Shown piece by piece: positions 23,550 to 33,362 of a stretch of 43,197 nt of DNA. Numbering within the stretch: the stretch's first letter is position 1; every line of letters begins with the position of its first letter. This stretch comes from JAXGPL01 sp040766985 (GTDB taxonomy: Bacteria; Bacillota; Sulfobacillia; JAUYEG01). The DNA is taken from the NCBI GenBank assembly GCA_040766985.1, contig JAXGPL010000019.1:1-43197 (forward strand). The letters are read 5' to 3'. The notes under the pieces are model-generated. The model saw nothing but the letters and a program-made list of their open reading frames with translations. It searched no databases and was not told the DNA's origin. Both the position numbers and the translations under genes were made by a program.

Positions 23550-25034
23550 ATGTTGCTTCAATGGTTAGGCGACAGGATGGCGTGGGCCGGGACGTGCGCG
23601 CCCAACCGGCGGCGCACGCGCCGGCTGTGGCTTGTGCCGGTCCTGTCGTCAGCCCTATTACTTGGGCTCGCCGGATGCAGCCCCGGTCCGCGCGTTATTG
23701 CAAGCGTCCCGTCCGGTGGCACTACAGGGTTGCTTGTCGACACCGCAATAAGCCTGACCTTCGATCGCCCGATGCAGGCGGAGTCGATCCAGCCTGCCCT
23801 GGCGTTCTCGCCTTCGCTGGAGAGGGGCTTTTCCGTCGAAGCATCTTCCGACGACAAGACCTTCCGTGTGATCCCTGCCCTGCCGCTCCGGCCCGATACC
23901 AGGTATACGGTGACCGTGGGCCGCACGGCGCTGGATAGCGGCGGTAAGGCGCTGCGTAAGGCCCATACCGTTGAGCTCTCCACGGCGAAGCCCCGAGCGG
24001 TGACGTGCATGGCGCCCAGATTCTCGCCTGACGGCTCAATGCTGGCCTGGACGGAGGGAGAAGGAACGGACGAGCCCTGGTCTGTGTACGTCGCGCCGGC
24101 TGATGGGTCGGGCGCGCCGCGTCGGCTGCAGCAAGACGTATGGCCGAACACTGAAGCGGTCTGGCACCCCCTCGGCCAGGCTTTGATCGTTGTGGGCGGC
24201 GACGGACAACACGGGTCTGCCAAAGAGCTGTACAGCGTCCCGCTTGAGACCGGCGGCGTGCAACTCGAGCTTCCCCTGAGCGGGCAGTTGACCGACCCCG
24301 GCCGGTTGACCGTCGCCTACTCGCCGTCCGGAAGCCTCCTCGCAGTACAGAATGACATGTACCTGGCGGATGCGCACTCGGATTACCTGCGCGAGTTAGG
24401 GGTCGCCCAAGCCGACGGGACGGGCATGACGAAGTTTGGCGACCTTCTCGTTGGATGGGGACCAGATGATACCTGGCTGGTCTACCTCGACATGCCAGGC
24501 ATCGGCGAAGGCCACAACTTCAACTACGACTTCTACCGGTATGCAGTGGCATCCGGCAAGGCGACGAAGCTGACCGGCATTGGCAGGATCACCAATTTCG
24601 GGCGGGCGGCCCGGTCGGGCGACGGCGGGTGGTTTGCCTTTGACACCTGGTTTGCGGAAGAGGTGAGCACTCCGTCGGGTCTTGACATCCAGCGCCTGCC
24701 GCGGGATATCTGGGTGATGGACTCGGGAGCGACCAGGCTGACAAGGCTCACCCGGGACGACGGGCACAACACCGAGCCTGCCTTCACCGGCGACGGCGGG
24801 ATCATCTTTGCCTCGGACCGTTCAGGAGACTGGGATATCTGGCAGATGCCTGACCTGAGCGCGCCAGCTGTAGTGGCCAATGTCACCGGCCGCCAGGGGT
24901 ATGACGGCCAACCGCAGCAGTCTCCAGTCGGCGACCTGGTGGCGCTGGTCTCCGATGCGGGTGGGGGCCGCGAGGTCTTCACTCTGGGTCCGGCGGGCTG
25001 GCGGCAGATCAGTGGGCGCCCCGGGACTCCTTAG
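23550..25034 (+). CDS. Lipoprotein with Ig-like domain and TolB-type beta-propeller
   Basis: 494 residues. A basic N-terminus and hydrophobic segment end in the lipobox LLGLAGC (lipidated Cys about residue 43). Next comes an Ig-like domain of the SbsA/Big_5 kind (ISLTFDRPMQAESIQPALAF; LRPDTRYTVTVG). A propeller of five or six blades follows, with repeated PRFSPDGSMLAW, VAYSPSGSLLAV, FTGDGGIIFASDRSGDWDIW and QQSPVGDLVALVSDAGGG motifs typical of TolB/PD40 repeats. It is probably anchored on the outer face of the cytoplasmic membrane as a binding or scaffold protein. GGGAGG precedes the ATG. A small membrane gene follows 34 bases later. Confidence 0.85.
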   Translation: MLLQWLGDRMAWAGTCAPNRRRTRRLWLVPVLSSALLLGLAGCSPGPRVIASVPSGGTTGLLVDTAISLTFDRPMQAESIQPALAFSPSLERGFSVEASSDDKTFRVIPALPLRPDTRYTVTVGRTALDSGGKALRKAHTVELSTAKPRAVTCMAPRFSPDGSMLAWTEGEGTDEPWSVYVAPADGSGAPRRLQQDVWPNTEAVWHPLGQALIVVGGDGQHGSAKELYSVPLETGGVQLELPLSGQLTDPGRLTVAYSPSGSLLAVQNDMYLADAHSDYLRELGVAQADGTGMTKFGDLLVGWGPDDTWLVYLDMPGIGEGHNFNYDFYRYAVASGKATKLTGIGRITNFGRAARSGDGGWFAFDTWFAEEVSTPSGLDIQRLPRDIWVMDSGATRLTRLTRDDGHNTEPAFTGDGGIIFASDRSGDWDIWQMPDLSAPAVVANVTGRQGYDGQPQQSPVGDLVALVSDAGGGREVFTLGPAGWRQISGRPGTP

Positions 25035-25068
25035 CCCGGTTCGAGGCCACTGACGGGGAGGGTATAGG

Positions 25069-25284
25069 GTGGATATCACGGGGATCATGCTTGCAGCTGT
25101 GTCCTTCATGTTCCTGCTGTCCGGCCCGAGCGGCCGGAACAAGTACTGGCCGCTGGTGTTCGGCATCATCCTGTGCAGCCTTGGCGTGTTCTACGGGGTG
25201 GTCAACAAGCAGACTCTGTTTTACCCGCTTGCGGTGGCCGTGCTGGTCAAGGGTTTCTGGATGTATAGGAAGTGGGAGAGCTAG
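25069..25284 (+). CDS. Small membrane protein, 71 residues
   Basis: Two or three hydrophobic stretches (ITGIMLAAVSFMFLLSG; WPLVFGIILCSLGVFYGVV; LFYPLAVAVLVKGFWMY) with a short polar loop. GTG start with GGGGAGGG upstream. It probably forms a pair with the lipoprotein gene. Family not recognised. Confidence 0.6.
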   Translation: MDITGIMLAAVSFMFLLSGPSGRNKYWPLVFGIILCSLGVFYGVVNKQTLFYPLAVAVLVKGFWMYRKWES

Positions 25285-25298
25285 AGCTCCTCTCCCAC
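25272..25298. terminator. Bidirectional hairpin between convergent genes
   Basis: GTGGGAGAG (25272-25280) pairs with CTCTCCCAC (25290-25298), spanning the stop of the small membrane gene. No long T-run follows on either strand. Confidence 0.5.
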
Positions 25299-25323
25299 CT
25301 GTCGGCCCGGGCCGCTTCACCCG

Positions 25324-26497
25324 CTACTGCTGGAGATCCAGCGATCTGACGACTGAGGCGCGCGCTTCCGCGGCGTAGGCAAGGATGCGGTCCTTGACCT
25401 TATGCCAGAGTTCGTCGATCTGCCCAAAGTTCATGTTGGGGACATAGTAGGATTCGAGCACGTCATGAGCACGTTTGGCCTCCTTCAAGAACCGGTAGGC
25501 CCTCTGCAGCAACTGGTCGTACAGCGCCAGGTCCTCCCGAAGCAACTCCGCATACTTGCCTACGATCGCGGGGTTTGTGCATTCGTTCATGTCGATGACC
25601 CTGTCCTGCGGCCCCGCCTTGGTCGTGTGCGGCTCGATCGACTTGGTCAGGGCGAGCTCATCCCCGGCACGAACCACGTGCTCGGCTTTTTGGGGATTTA
25701 GTGCGCAGTGGTACATCTCGACGAAGTATCCTCGCTCCAGCGCCGCGTTCGCGATCTTGGACAGCAGAGTCGACTTGCCGGTGCCTGGATCGCCTTCGAT
25801 GATGTACCGGTGCTTCATCGGGCCGATGATCGAGGGGAAGGTAGTCGACGGCGCCGTCGGGGTATTTGCGCTGGCAAAAAGGTGCCGCGATCTGCCCACG
25901 ATCGGCGAGATGTGGATGCCCGTGAACAGCTCTTTGACCAGGTGGTCCGGCAATCTTGTTGGCTAGCCCGAAGTTCATGGCCTCGATGTTGGCCGACTCG
26001 ATGTCATCGTAGATGGCCTTGGCCGCCCGGAGAAACCGGTACGCGCTCGAAGTGCTTGCTGATGTCCCTTGTGATCTGGGTGATCTTGGCCCTGTTGGTA
26101 CGCATCCCCGGCTCGTTCCAGAACTCGCCGAGGTTGAGGATCTCGTCCACCGCCCCGGGATTCTTTGGGTCGACGATATGCGGCGCTGTACCGTCGATCA
26201 GGCTGACCCGAACTCCGGGAAGACCACCGCGTCCAGCGATCCGTTGTCCGAAGAGCAGTGGTGGTACTCGACGTCGTACCCGCGCTGCAGCATCTCCGCG
26301 CCCATCCGGCGCATGAACGTCGACTTGCCGACGCCCGGGCCGCCCTTGATGATGAAGATCCGCCTGGCGTCTGGCGCCGTGATGTAGGAGTAGAACGAGT
26401 AGAAGCCCTCGGCGGTGTTGTTGCCGGGAAAGACCTCTTTGACACAGCCCTGTTTTCCACCCTGGCTTACACCGTTTGCGTCAGCGTATTCGATCAA
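25324..26497 (-). pseudogene. Tandem P-loop ATPase (PRK06851-like), about three frameshifts
   Basis: Two similar halves, each with a Walker A motif: IFIIKGGPGVGKSTFMRRMG in the first half and YIIEGDPGTGKSTLLSKIA in the second. Each is followed by a partner segment (RGYDVEYHHCSSDNGSLD; RGYFVEMYHCALNPQKAEH) and a helical end (RAAKAIYDDIESANIEAMNF; KEAKRAHDVLESYYVPNMNF). This is the internal duplication of the PRK06851 ATPase family, common in Bacillota, with no established role. Frame changes are needed near 26210, 26045 and 25955; otherwise about 390 residues. The first half also has the conserved SLIDGTAPHIVDPKNPGAVD segment. Confidence 0.72.
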
Positions 26498-26587
26498 ACC
26501 CTACCGCCCCTTTCCCGTCCGAGCCCTGGACCGGCCCCGGGGGATTCACGCCAGTGTATGCCGGCAGGCGATCGCGAGTTAAAGGGT

Positions 26588-27622
26588 CTAGAAAAGATCC
26601 TTGCCCCATGCGGCAGGGTTGACCAGGTGCTGTGGGCGCTGCCCGCGGGCCACAGTTAGCAGGTTGTCCGCGGCAAGCGTGGCCATCCGGTTGCGTGTCG
26701 CGACGCTGGCGCTGGCGATATGAGGGGTCAGCACAACGTTGTCCAGCGTCAGAAGCGGGTCGTCGAGCGGCAGCGGCTCGGTCTCGAAGACGTCAAGACC
26801 AGCCGCAAAGATCACCTTGTCCCGGAGGGCGTCGGAGAGGGCCCGTTGGTCCACGACCGGGCCGCGGGAGGTATTGACGAAAACGGCGGTGGGCTTCATC
26901 AGGGCGAACTGCTCCGCCCCGAACAGCCCTCTTGTCTGCGGCGTGAGCGGCACATGCACGGAGACGAAATCGGCGTCCCGCAACAGATCGGGCAGGTCAC
27001 GGTAGTAAGCTCCGACTTCCCGCGCGACCTCGAGGCGGGGTACCGGGTCGTAGTAGAGCACCTTCATCCCAAAGCCGCGCGCCCGCTGCGCCATCGCCGC
27101 GCCGATGCGCCCCATGCCGATGATGCCGATGGTCGCCCCGGCAATGTCCTGTCCCAGCAGAGCCTCCGGTTCCCAGGTCCTCCACTGCCCCTCACGGAGG
27201 TACCGCGATGCAGCCGGCAGGCACCGCGCCGCGGCCATCAACAGAGTCCAGGCGAAGTCGGCCGTGGTTTCCGTGAGCACCCCGGGGGTGTTGGTCACGA
27301 GGATTCTCCGCTTGGTTGCCGCCTCGACGTCGATGTTGTCGTATCCGACCGCCATATTGGAAACCACGCGCAGTCCCGGGCAGGCATCCATAACCTCGGC
27401 ATCGATGGGTTCGGTCAACGTACTGAGGATGCCCCAAAAGCCCGGCTCAACCGCATAGAGCAGCTGCTCCCGGGATGGCGGCCACCTGCCCGCCAACACC
27501 GTGTACTCCGCCCCGCCGTGAAGGGCCGTCAAACCCGGCTTCGGTATCTGTCTGGTCACGAGCACGCGCGGCAGCTCACTCGCACCCGTAATGCCATCAT
27601 CTGTGGACACCTGCCGACTCAC
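26588..27622 (-). CDS. D-2-hydroxyacid dehydrogenase (glyoxylate/hydroxypyruvate reductase type)
   Basis: 344-residue NAD(P)-dependent oxidoreductase. The nucleotide-binding loop is GIIGMGRIGAAMAQRARGFG (about residues 165-185). The catalytic set is visible: Arg in NTSRGPVVD, Glu in DVFETEPLP, His in LTPHIASAS. It most resembles glyoxylate reductases that reduce glyoxylate or hydroxypyruvate, but related enzymes act on other 2-oxo acids. GTG at 27622 opens the frame; a GTG at 27610 sits better behind GAGGAG. It lies downstream of the glycine C-acetyltransferase gene with a strong hairpin between them. Confidence 0.88.
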   Translation of the reverse strand: MSRQVSTDDGITGASELPRVLVTRQIPKPGLTALHGGAEYTVLAGRWPPSREQLLYAVEPGFWGILSTLTEPIDAEVMDACPGLRVVSNMAVGYDNIDVEAATKRRILVTNTPGVLTETTADFAWTLLMAAARCLPAASRYLREGQWRTWEPEALLGQDIAGATIGIIGMGRIGAAMAQRARGFGMKVLYYDPVPRLEVAREVGAYYRDLPDLLRDADFVSVHVPLTPQTRGLFGAEQFALMKPTAVFVNTSRGPVVDQRALSDALRDKVIFAAGLDVFETEPLPLDDPLLTLDNVVLTPHIASASVATRNRMATLAADNLLTVARGQRPQHLVNPAAWGKDLF

Positions 27623-27682
27623 TCCTCACGCCTATAGCCGTGCAGAACCGTGCCCCGAGGGGAATCGGACTCCACACACTTG

Positions 27683-27714
27683 CTGAAGCCGGGAACGCGA
27701 GCTCCCGGCTTCAG
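27683..27714. terminator. Strong hairpin after the kbl gene
   Basis: A perfect 12-bp stem, CTGAAGCCGGGA/TCCCGGCTTCAG, with an eight-base loop, lies between kbl and the dehydrogenase gene. No T-run follows. Confidence 0.6.
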
Positions 27715-27742
27715 TCACAGTCTGCCTAAGAGGGATCTGGGA

Positions 27743-28920
<1,178 letters not shown>

Positions 28921-29072
28921 GTCAAGACCTCCTTGCGGTAAGCCGAAATCGGCTTCTTTGACCAGTATGGCTTCTCGTTGTCGAGGTATTATCCTGCCCA
29001 GGAGCCCAAAGCAGCAAAGAGCGCCGTGCGGCCGCCGTCGCGGCGGCACGGACGCTCTCTGCTTTGGTCACT

Positions 29073-29147
29073 GCCCCCTGCTATCTCACGCCGCCCCCGC
29101 AGCGCGGCCGGCGTGAGGCGGCGGTAGCGGCGGGGCCAGGGGGTTAC
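29073..29147. other. Long nested stem-loop
   Basis: CTCACGCCG pairs with CGGCGTGAG inside an outer CCCCCTG/CAGGGGG pairing. The structure lies between the SIMPL gene stop and the kbl start, so it can be a terminator of one or a leader element of the other. Confidence 0.45.
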
Positions 29148-29152
29148 GTTTG

Positions 29153-29186
29153 GCAGCCGATGGGCAGATTTCCCGGGTTCGGCTGC
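29153..29186 (-). terminator. Hairpin at the end of the SIMPL gene
   Basis: GCAGCCGA (29153-29160) pairs with TCGGCTGC (29179-29186), beginning at the stop codon of the SIMPL gene. Confidence 0.5.
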
Positions 29187-29941
29187 TAGTACCTCAAAAC
29201 CATACTCACGTTAGCCCTGATCATGACTTCGCCGGGCATAACCGTCATGGCGGATTCGCCCGCCCCGAGGGCCTTGTCATAGGCCATGGGAACGCGGTAC
29301 GAACCGAAATCGACGTACCCCTCGGAAATGGACTTGATCTCGGTGATCGAGACGCCGGCGGCCTTGGCGATCGCGTCGCCCTTTGACCGGGCCTGCTGCA
29401 CTGCCCTGGTCAGAGCAAGCGTGCGGAGGTCGACGGTCTCCTCGATGCCGTAAGTGATCTCGTCGGCCGTGTTGGCGCCGGCGGCGATGGAATCATCGAT
29501 TACCTTGGCAACCTTGGTCAGGTCGCGGACGGTGACCTGAACGCGGTGGTTGGCACGGTAGCCGATGGGGCGAAGCACCGGGGACGAATCCTTGCTGCCC
29601 GGGTCGTAGACGGGGAACAGGTTGAACGAAACAGTCTTGACGTCGACGTCCTTGATGCCGAGGGCGCGCAGCGCTGCGACCACACCGTTGAAGGCTTTGG
29701 AATTGAGCGATTGCGCCTCTTTGGCAGTGGTGCCCTGCGTCTCGACGCCGAGGACCAGGCGGCAGATGTTGGGCTCGGCGGTTACCTCGCCTACTCCGCT
29801 TACGCTGATGGTGCGATGGTTGGGATCCGGCGTCTCGGCGCTGGCAGGCTTGGGACCCTGAGCCCAGCCGCCGACAACGATGCCGCCCACGAGCATTGAA
29901 ACCGCAAGCAGTGCGACAAGCCAAATCTTTGAGACTCTCAT
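29186..29941 (-). CDS. SIMPL-domain (DUF541) secreted protein
   Basis: 251 residues with a signal peptide (KIWLVALLAVSMLVGGIVVG, cleavage probably near SAET). The SIMPL domain follows: TISVSGVGEVTAEPNICRLV, LGVETQGTTAKEAQ, YRANHRVQVTVRDLTKVAKV, ALTRAVQQARSKGDAIAKAA and VMIRANVSMVLRY. Family members form oligomeric shells or bind periplasmic partners, with no clear enzymatic role. It is divergent from the RpiR-type regulator (232 bases apart), which might control it. Confidence 0.88.
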   Translation of the reverse strand: MRVSKIWLVALLAVSMLVGGIVVGGWAQGPKPASAETPDPNHRTISVSGVGEVTAEPNICRLVLGVETQGTTAKEAQSLNSKAFNGVVAALRALGIKDVDVKTVSFNLFPVYDPGSKDSSPVLRPIGYRANHRVQVTVRDLTKVAKVIDDSIAAGANTADEITYGIEETVDLRTLALTRAVQQARSKGDAIAKAAGVSITEIKSISEGYVDFGSYRVPMAYDKALGAGESAMTVMPGEVMIRANVSMVLRY

Positions 29942-30172
29942 CTACTCCTACCTCCCAGACAGGATCTGAACGTACTGCAATCTTCCGGCTCCGGCTAGTA
30001 CAGACGTATGCGGCCTGGCTGGGGTTCCAGGTTCTGGACCGGAGCAGCGGGAAATCCGCCGCAACTGGCTCTGAATGCCAGCCCCTGGCAAAGGATGCTC
30101 CGGCGCGCCGGTAGAATATGCTCCTTCGGCTTCGGCCGGCGGCATGAGCCGGTGGGATGGGAGGCAGGACCG

Positions 30173-31060
30173 ATGATGGATCAGGATCCCGGCACCCCGG
30201 GCGCCCCGCTGGGCGAATTAGCGGGGCGGATCAGGGCGAAGGGCCCCGTCCTAAGTGACGGGCAGAGGGCGGTCGCGGACTACATCCTTCACGAGTACGA
30301 GCGGGCGGCGTTTCTGACGGCCGCCAAGCTCGGAGCAAAGGTAGGCGTTTCGGAGTCCACTGTCGTCCGGTTCGCAACGGCCCTCGGCTACAACGGCTAC
30401 CCCGAGATGCAGCAGATCCTGCAAGACATTGTGCGAAGCAAGCTGACTACCGTCGACCGGCTGCTCGGGTCGGTCAACTGCCTTGGCGACGAGTCGGTCC
30501 TGAGCAAAGTGATGCAGCAGGACTGCGACAACATCCGCAACACCCTCCACGAGACCAATCCGGAATCGTTCGAGCAGGCGATCACGCTGCTTCTCGGTGC
30601 GCGACGCATCTACGTCAGCGGTCTGCGCTCCGCCTCGTCGCTCGCAATGTTCTTGTCCCTCTGCCTCAACTGGGCATTGGGCAACACGCAGGCCCTGGTG
30701 TCCGGGGTCGAGGACTGGATCGAGCAGTTGAGCAAGCTCGGGCCGGAGGATGTCGTCGTGGCGATCAGCTTTCCGCGTTATACCCGCAAGACCATCGACG
30801 TCGCGGATTTCGCGGCGCGCCGGGGAGCCAAGGTCCTGGCGATCACAGATAGCGTCATGTCGCCGTTGGCGCGCCATGCCGAGGTGGTTCTGACTGCGCG
30901 GAGCAGCATTGATTCGTTCGTGGATTCCTTTGCCGCGCCCCTCAGCCTGATCAACGCCATCCTGACCGCGGTGGGGCAGCGCGCCAAGGACCAAACCGTC
31001 GCCTCTCTGGCCCGCCTTGAGGGTGAGTGGAGCAGATACCGGGTCTTCTGGGACGAGTAG
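30173..31060 (+). CDS. MurR/RpiR family transcriptional regulator
   Basis: 295 residues. The N-terminal RpiR helix-turn-helix (LSDGQRAVADYILHEYERAA; LGAKVGVSESTVVRFATALG) is followed by a SIS sugar-phosphate-binding domain (ARRIYVSGLRSASSLAMFLS; DVVVAISFPRYTRKTIDVAD; GAKVLAITDSVMSPLA). Such regulators sense phosphosugars or amino-sugar derivatives. The ATG at 30173 follows GGGAGG, so the longer frame from 30008 is rejected. The effector is unknown; no sugar-catabolic gene lies nearby, but wall-recycling-type genes occur further right. Confidence 0.9.
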   Translation: MMDQDPGTPGAPLGELAGRIRAKGPVLSDGQRAVADYILHEYERAAFLTAAKLGAKVGVSESTVVRFATALGYNGYPEMQQILQDIVRSKLTTVDRLLGSVNCLGDESVLSKVMQQDCDNIRNTLHETNPESFEQAITLLLGARRIYVSGLRSASSLAMFLSLCLNWALGNTQALVSGVEDWIEQLSKLGPEDVVVAISFPRYTRKTIDVADFAARRGAKVLAITDSVMSPLARHAEVVLTARSSIDSFVDSFAAPLSLINAILTAVGQRAKDQTVASLARLEGEWSRYRVFWDE

Positions 31061-31079
31061 GCCGGTGAGGGGGCGCACG

Positions 31080-31102
31080 GCCGGGGCAGCTCAGCCCCCG
31101 GC
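31080..31102. terminator. Hairpin between convergent rpiR-type and EamA genes
   Basis: GCCGGGG (31080-31086) pairs with CCCCGGC (31096-31102), overlapping the EamA stop. It could serve both strands. Confidence 0.5.
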
Positions 31103-32077
31103 GCCCGCCTGCGCCCCCGGCCCTGAAGCAGCCGCCCCCCGTGCGAGAGCCCGCCGCACGATCGCCACGCCGGCCAGGATCAGGAGGCCGCCGCCAACGC
31201 GCGTTGGGGGCCAGGTTTCGTCGAGCAGGAGCCATCCAAAGAGGCCCGTCCAGAGCGGCGTGATGTTGCCGTAAATCGCGGTCCTGGCCGTGCCGAGGCG
31301 CTGCAGCCCCCAGTTCCAAACCACATAACAGAAGACCAGTGCAAACGTCGCCGAGCCGGCCAGGCACAACCACGCAGTCATGTCCGGACGGGCCCAGTCT
31401 TGCCGCAGGATGTCGGGCAAAGACGCGGGCACCAGGGTCAGGACGCCTAGCCCCATCGTCCATGCTGTAAGCCGCAACGGCGTGAAGCGATCGACCAGCC
31501 GCTTGCTGAGGATTGTATAAAGACACCAGCCCAGCGTGCCGGCAAGCACGATCAGGTCTCCCCGCACAGCCTGACCGCCGAACTCAAAGCGCCCGCCCGT
31601 GCTGGCGACAATCAACACGGCGCCTGCCAGCGTCACGCCTAGGCCGAGCCATCCTCGCCAGGGCAGCCTCTCGATGCCCATCAGGTGAGCGATCAGAGCC
31701 GTCGTGGCAGGCATCGTCGAGAGCACAAAGGAGACGTTGCCGGCAGTGGAGAGGTCAAGCCCTTTGATGAATCCGATCTGGTAGACGGTGTTTCCAAGGA
31801 AACCGATGAAGAACAACATGGCAAGGTCGCCGCGTGGAACGGTGACCTTGCGCTCACGAACATACAGGACCACAAATATCAAAGCCGTCGCGAAGGAAAA
31901 ACGGAGGGCGTTGAAGCTGAGCGGCAGGAATGAGTTGAGGGCCCGCTTGACGACGATGTTGTTGAAACCCCACACAAGCGTCACCGCGATCAGCGCAAGG
32001 TCCACGGGGCTGATCTGCGCTCGCTTCTGACGCGGACGACGATGCGGGCCTGCGGTCGTCAGGGATATGCTATTCAT
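31091..32077 (-). CDS. EamA/DMT family transporter
   Basis: 328-residue, ten-helix drug/metabolite transporter made of two EamA repeats. The first opens LALIAVTLVWGFNNIVVKRA, with ALRFSFATALIFVVLY and STMPATTALIAHLMG. The second opens GDLIVLAGTLGWCLYTILSK, with GTARTAIYGNITPLWTGLFG and the closing ILAGVAIVRRALARG. Substrates of this family are mostly amino acids, nucleobases or metabolites, exported or imported. The ATG at 32077 is preferred over 32119. It follows the NUDIX-cyclase gene by 13 bases and is the last gene of the coupled set. Confidence 0.88.
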   Translation of the reverse strand: MNSISLTTAGPHRRPRQKRAQISPVDLALIAVTLVWGFNNIVVKRALNSFLPLSFNALRFSFATALIFVVLYVRERKVTVPRGDLAMLFFIGFLGNTVYQIGFIKGLDLSTAGNVSFVLSTMPATTALIAHLMGIERLPWRGWLGLGVTLAGAVLIVASTGGRFEFGGQAVRGDLIVLAGTLGWCLYTILSKRLVDRFTPLRLTAWTMGLGVLTLVPASLPDILRQDWARPDMTAWLCLAGSATFALVFCYVVWNWGLQRLGTARTAIYGNITPLWTGLFGWLLLDETWPPTRVGGGLLILAGVAIVRRALARGAAASGPGAQAGAGG

Positions 32078-32090
32078 CGCTCGCGGGCAC

Positions 32091-33362
32091 CTACCCCTCG
32101 CGGCGGAGCAACACGGCACGGCAGGGCGCCGCCTCAGCCCCGATCAATCTGAGGGGCAACAATGCGGCGGCGTATCTCCCCGCCGGAACGCTGCGGAGAT
32201 CGAGCCCCTCGATCACCGGCAGACCGGCTGAAAGCAAGGTTTCGTGGGCCCGCGAACCGCCGTGCGGGTCTACGTTGAGCGCGTCCGTGCCGACCGCCTT
32301 GACGCCTGCGGCAACCATGGCCGCAGCCGTCTCCGGCGCCATGCCCTGGTGCTCCGGCACTAACCTGCCCGCCGCCACCTCACCGCTCAGCCCAAGCCGG
32401 ATCAGGGCGATCGCTCCCGCGGCGACCGAAGGAGGAGCTCCGAGATCCCCTACCCCTGCCGGCCTGCCGGCCGCGGTCGCCCGCCGCGCATCGAATACGA
32501 CTGCGGTGCCGAGTACCTGGCGAAGGTCAATCCGGTCGATGGCCTGACCTTTCTCAAACCAGTGGGCCGGCGCGTCGATGTGTGTTCCCGCGTGGGCCGA
32601 CAGGCTCCATCGGCCGACAATCCAGCCGCGGTCGCTCCCCGCGGGACGTTCGCGCACCACCTCTACCGCCGGCGGCGGGTCGCCGGGATAGCTCGCAGCC
32701 CCGCCGGGCCCTACCGGGAGCGAGATATCATGCGGAAACCGCAACCCTCCTGAGGCGCGCACTCCTGCCCGCAGCCCGGACCAGGCCTCCGCGAGCACGG
32801 CCGTCGTGCGGGCGCGGTACTCCCCCCAATCGGCCCATCTGCCGGTGAGGGCCAAGAGACCGGCGACGCAGGATTGGATTTGGTCCGGGTCGGCGCCCTG
32901 CCAGGAATCGATCTCCCTGTCCTTCGCGGCCTCAACCGGCTGTTTCGACGCGTCACCCGCCTGCTCCAGCAAGAAGCAATACGAAGGAAACCGCACCCTC
33001 CCGGCCCCCGACGCAAACTCGAACTCCACCTTGCCCGCATATGCGACGACTTTGAAGGCCAACCCCAACTCCTCCGCGACTTCGCGGTAGAGCGCGTCGA
33101 TCACGGTCTCGCCGTGAGCGATGCCGCCGCTCGGCACTCTGAATACGCCGGCCGGGTAGTCCGCCGCCCGCGTCACGACCATCCTGCCGTCCGGGCCTCC
33201 GCGGAGCAAACCAAAGACCACCTCGCCGCGCCGGTCGAGCATGCGGTCGCGCCAGAAGGCAAAGTCCGAGACGGGGTCGCTCAAGCGGTGGGTAATCGCG
33301 GGAGCTCCGCCGTACAGCCGGAGCAGGAGGTCATGCTCACGGTCTCGGGACCCGGTGGGCAT
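32091..33362 (-). CDS. NUDIX hydrolase fused to a metal-dependent cyclase domain
   Basis: 423 residues in one uninterrupted frame with two domains. The N-terminal NUDIX domain (about 25-165) has a complete Nudix box at about residues 79-101: a Gly, five residues, Glu, seven residues, then REVAEELGL. The C-terminal domain (about 200-420) is a cyclase/kynurenine-formamidase-like metal hydrolase with the motif HAGTHIDAPAHWFEKG (about 255-270) and a later EHQGM...GVKAVGTDALNVDPHGG. The first domain should cleave a nucleoside-diphosphate-linked substrate, and the second opens or closes amide or ester bonds. The start ATG overlaps the mscS stop as TAATG. I know of no standard protein with this pairing. 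Confidence 0.85.
   Translation of the reverse strand: MPTGSRDREHDLLLRLYGGAPAITHRLSDPVSDFAFWRDRMLDRRGEVVFGLLRGGPDGRMVVTRAADYPAGVFRVPSGGIAHGETVIDALYREVAEELGLAFKVVAYAGKVEFEFASGAGRVRFPSYCFLLEQAGDASKQPVEAAKDREIDSWQGADPDQIQSCVAGLLALTGRWADWGEYRARTTAVLAEAWSGLRAGVRASGGLRFPHDISLPVGPGGAASYPGDPPPAVEVVRERPAGSDRGWIVGRWSLSAHAGTHIDAPAHWFEKGQAIDRIDLRQVLGTAVVFDARRATAAGRPAGVGDLGAPPSVAAGAIALIRLGLSGEVAAGRLVPEHQGMAPETAAAMVAAGVKAVGTDALNVDPHGGSRAHETLLSAGLPVIEGLDLRSVPAGRYAAALLPLRLIGAEAAPCRAVLLRREG

Noticed and set aside
30008..30172. N-terminal extension of the RpiR regulator
   Set aside because: No family similarity; GGGAGG precedes the ATG at 30173.
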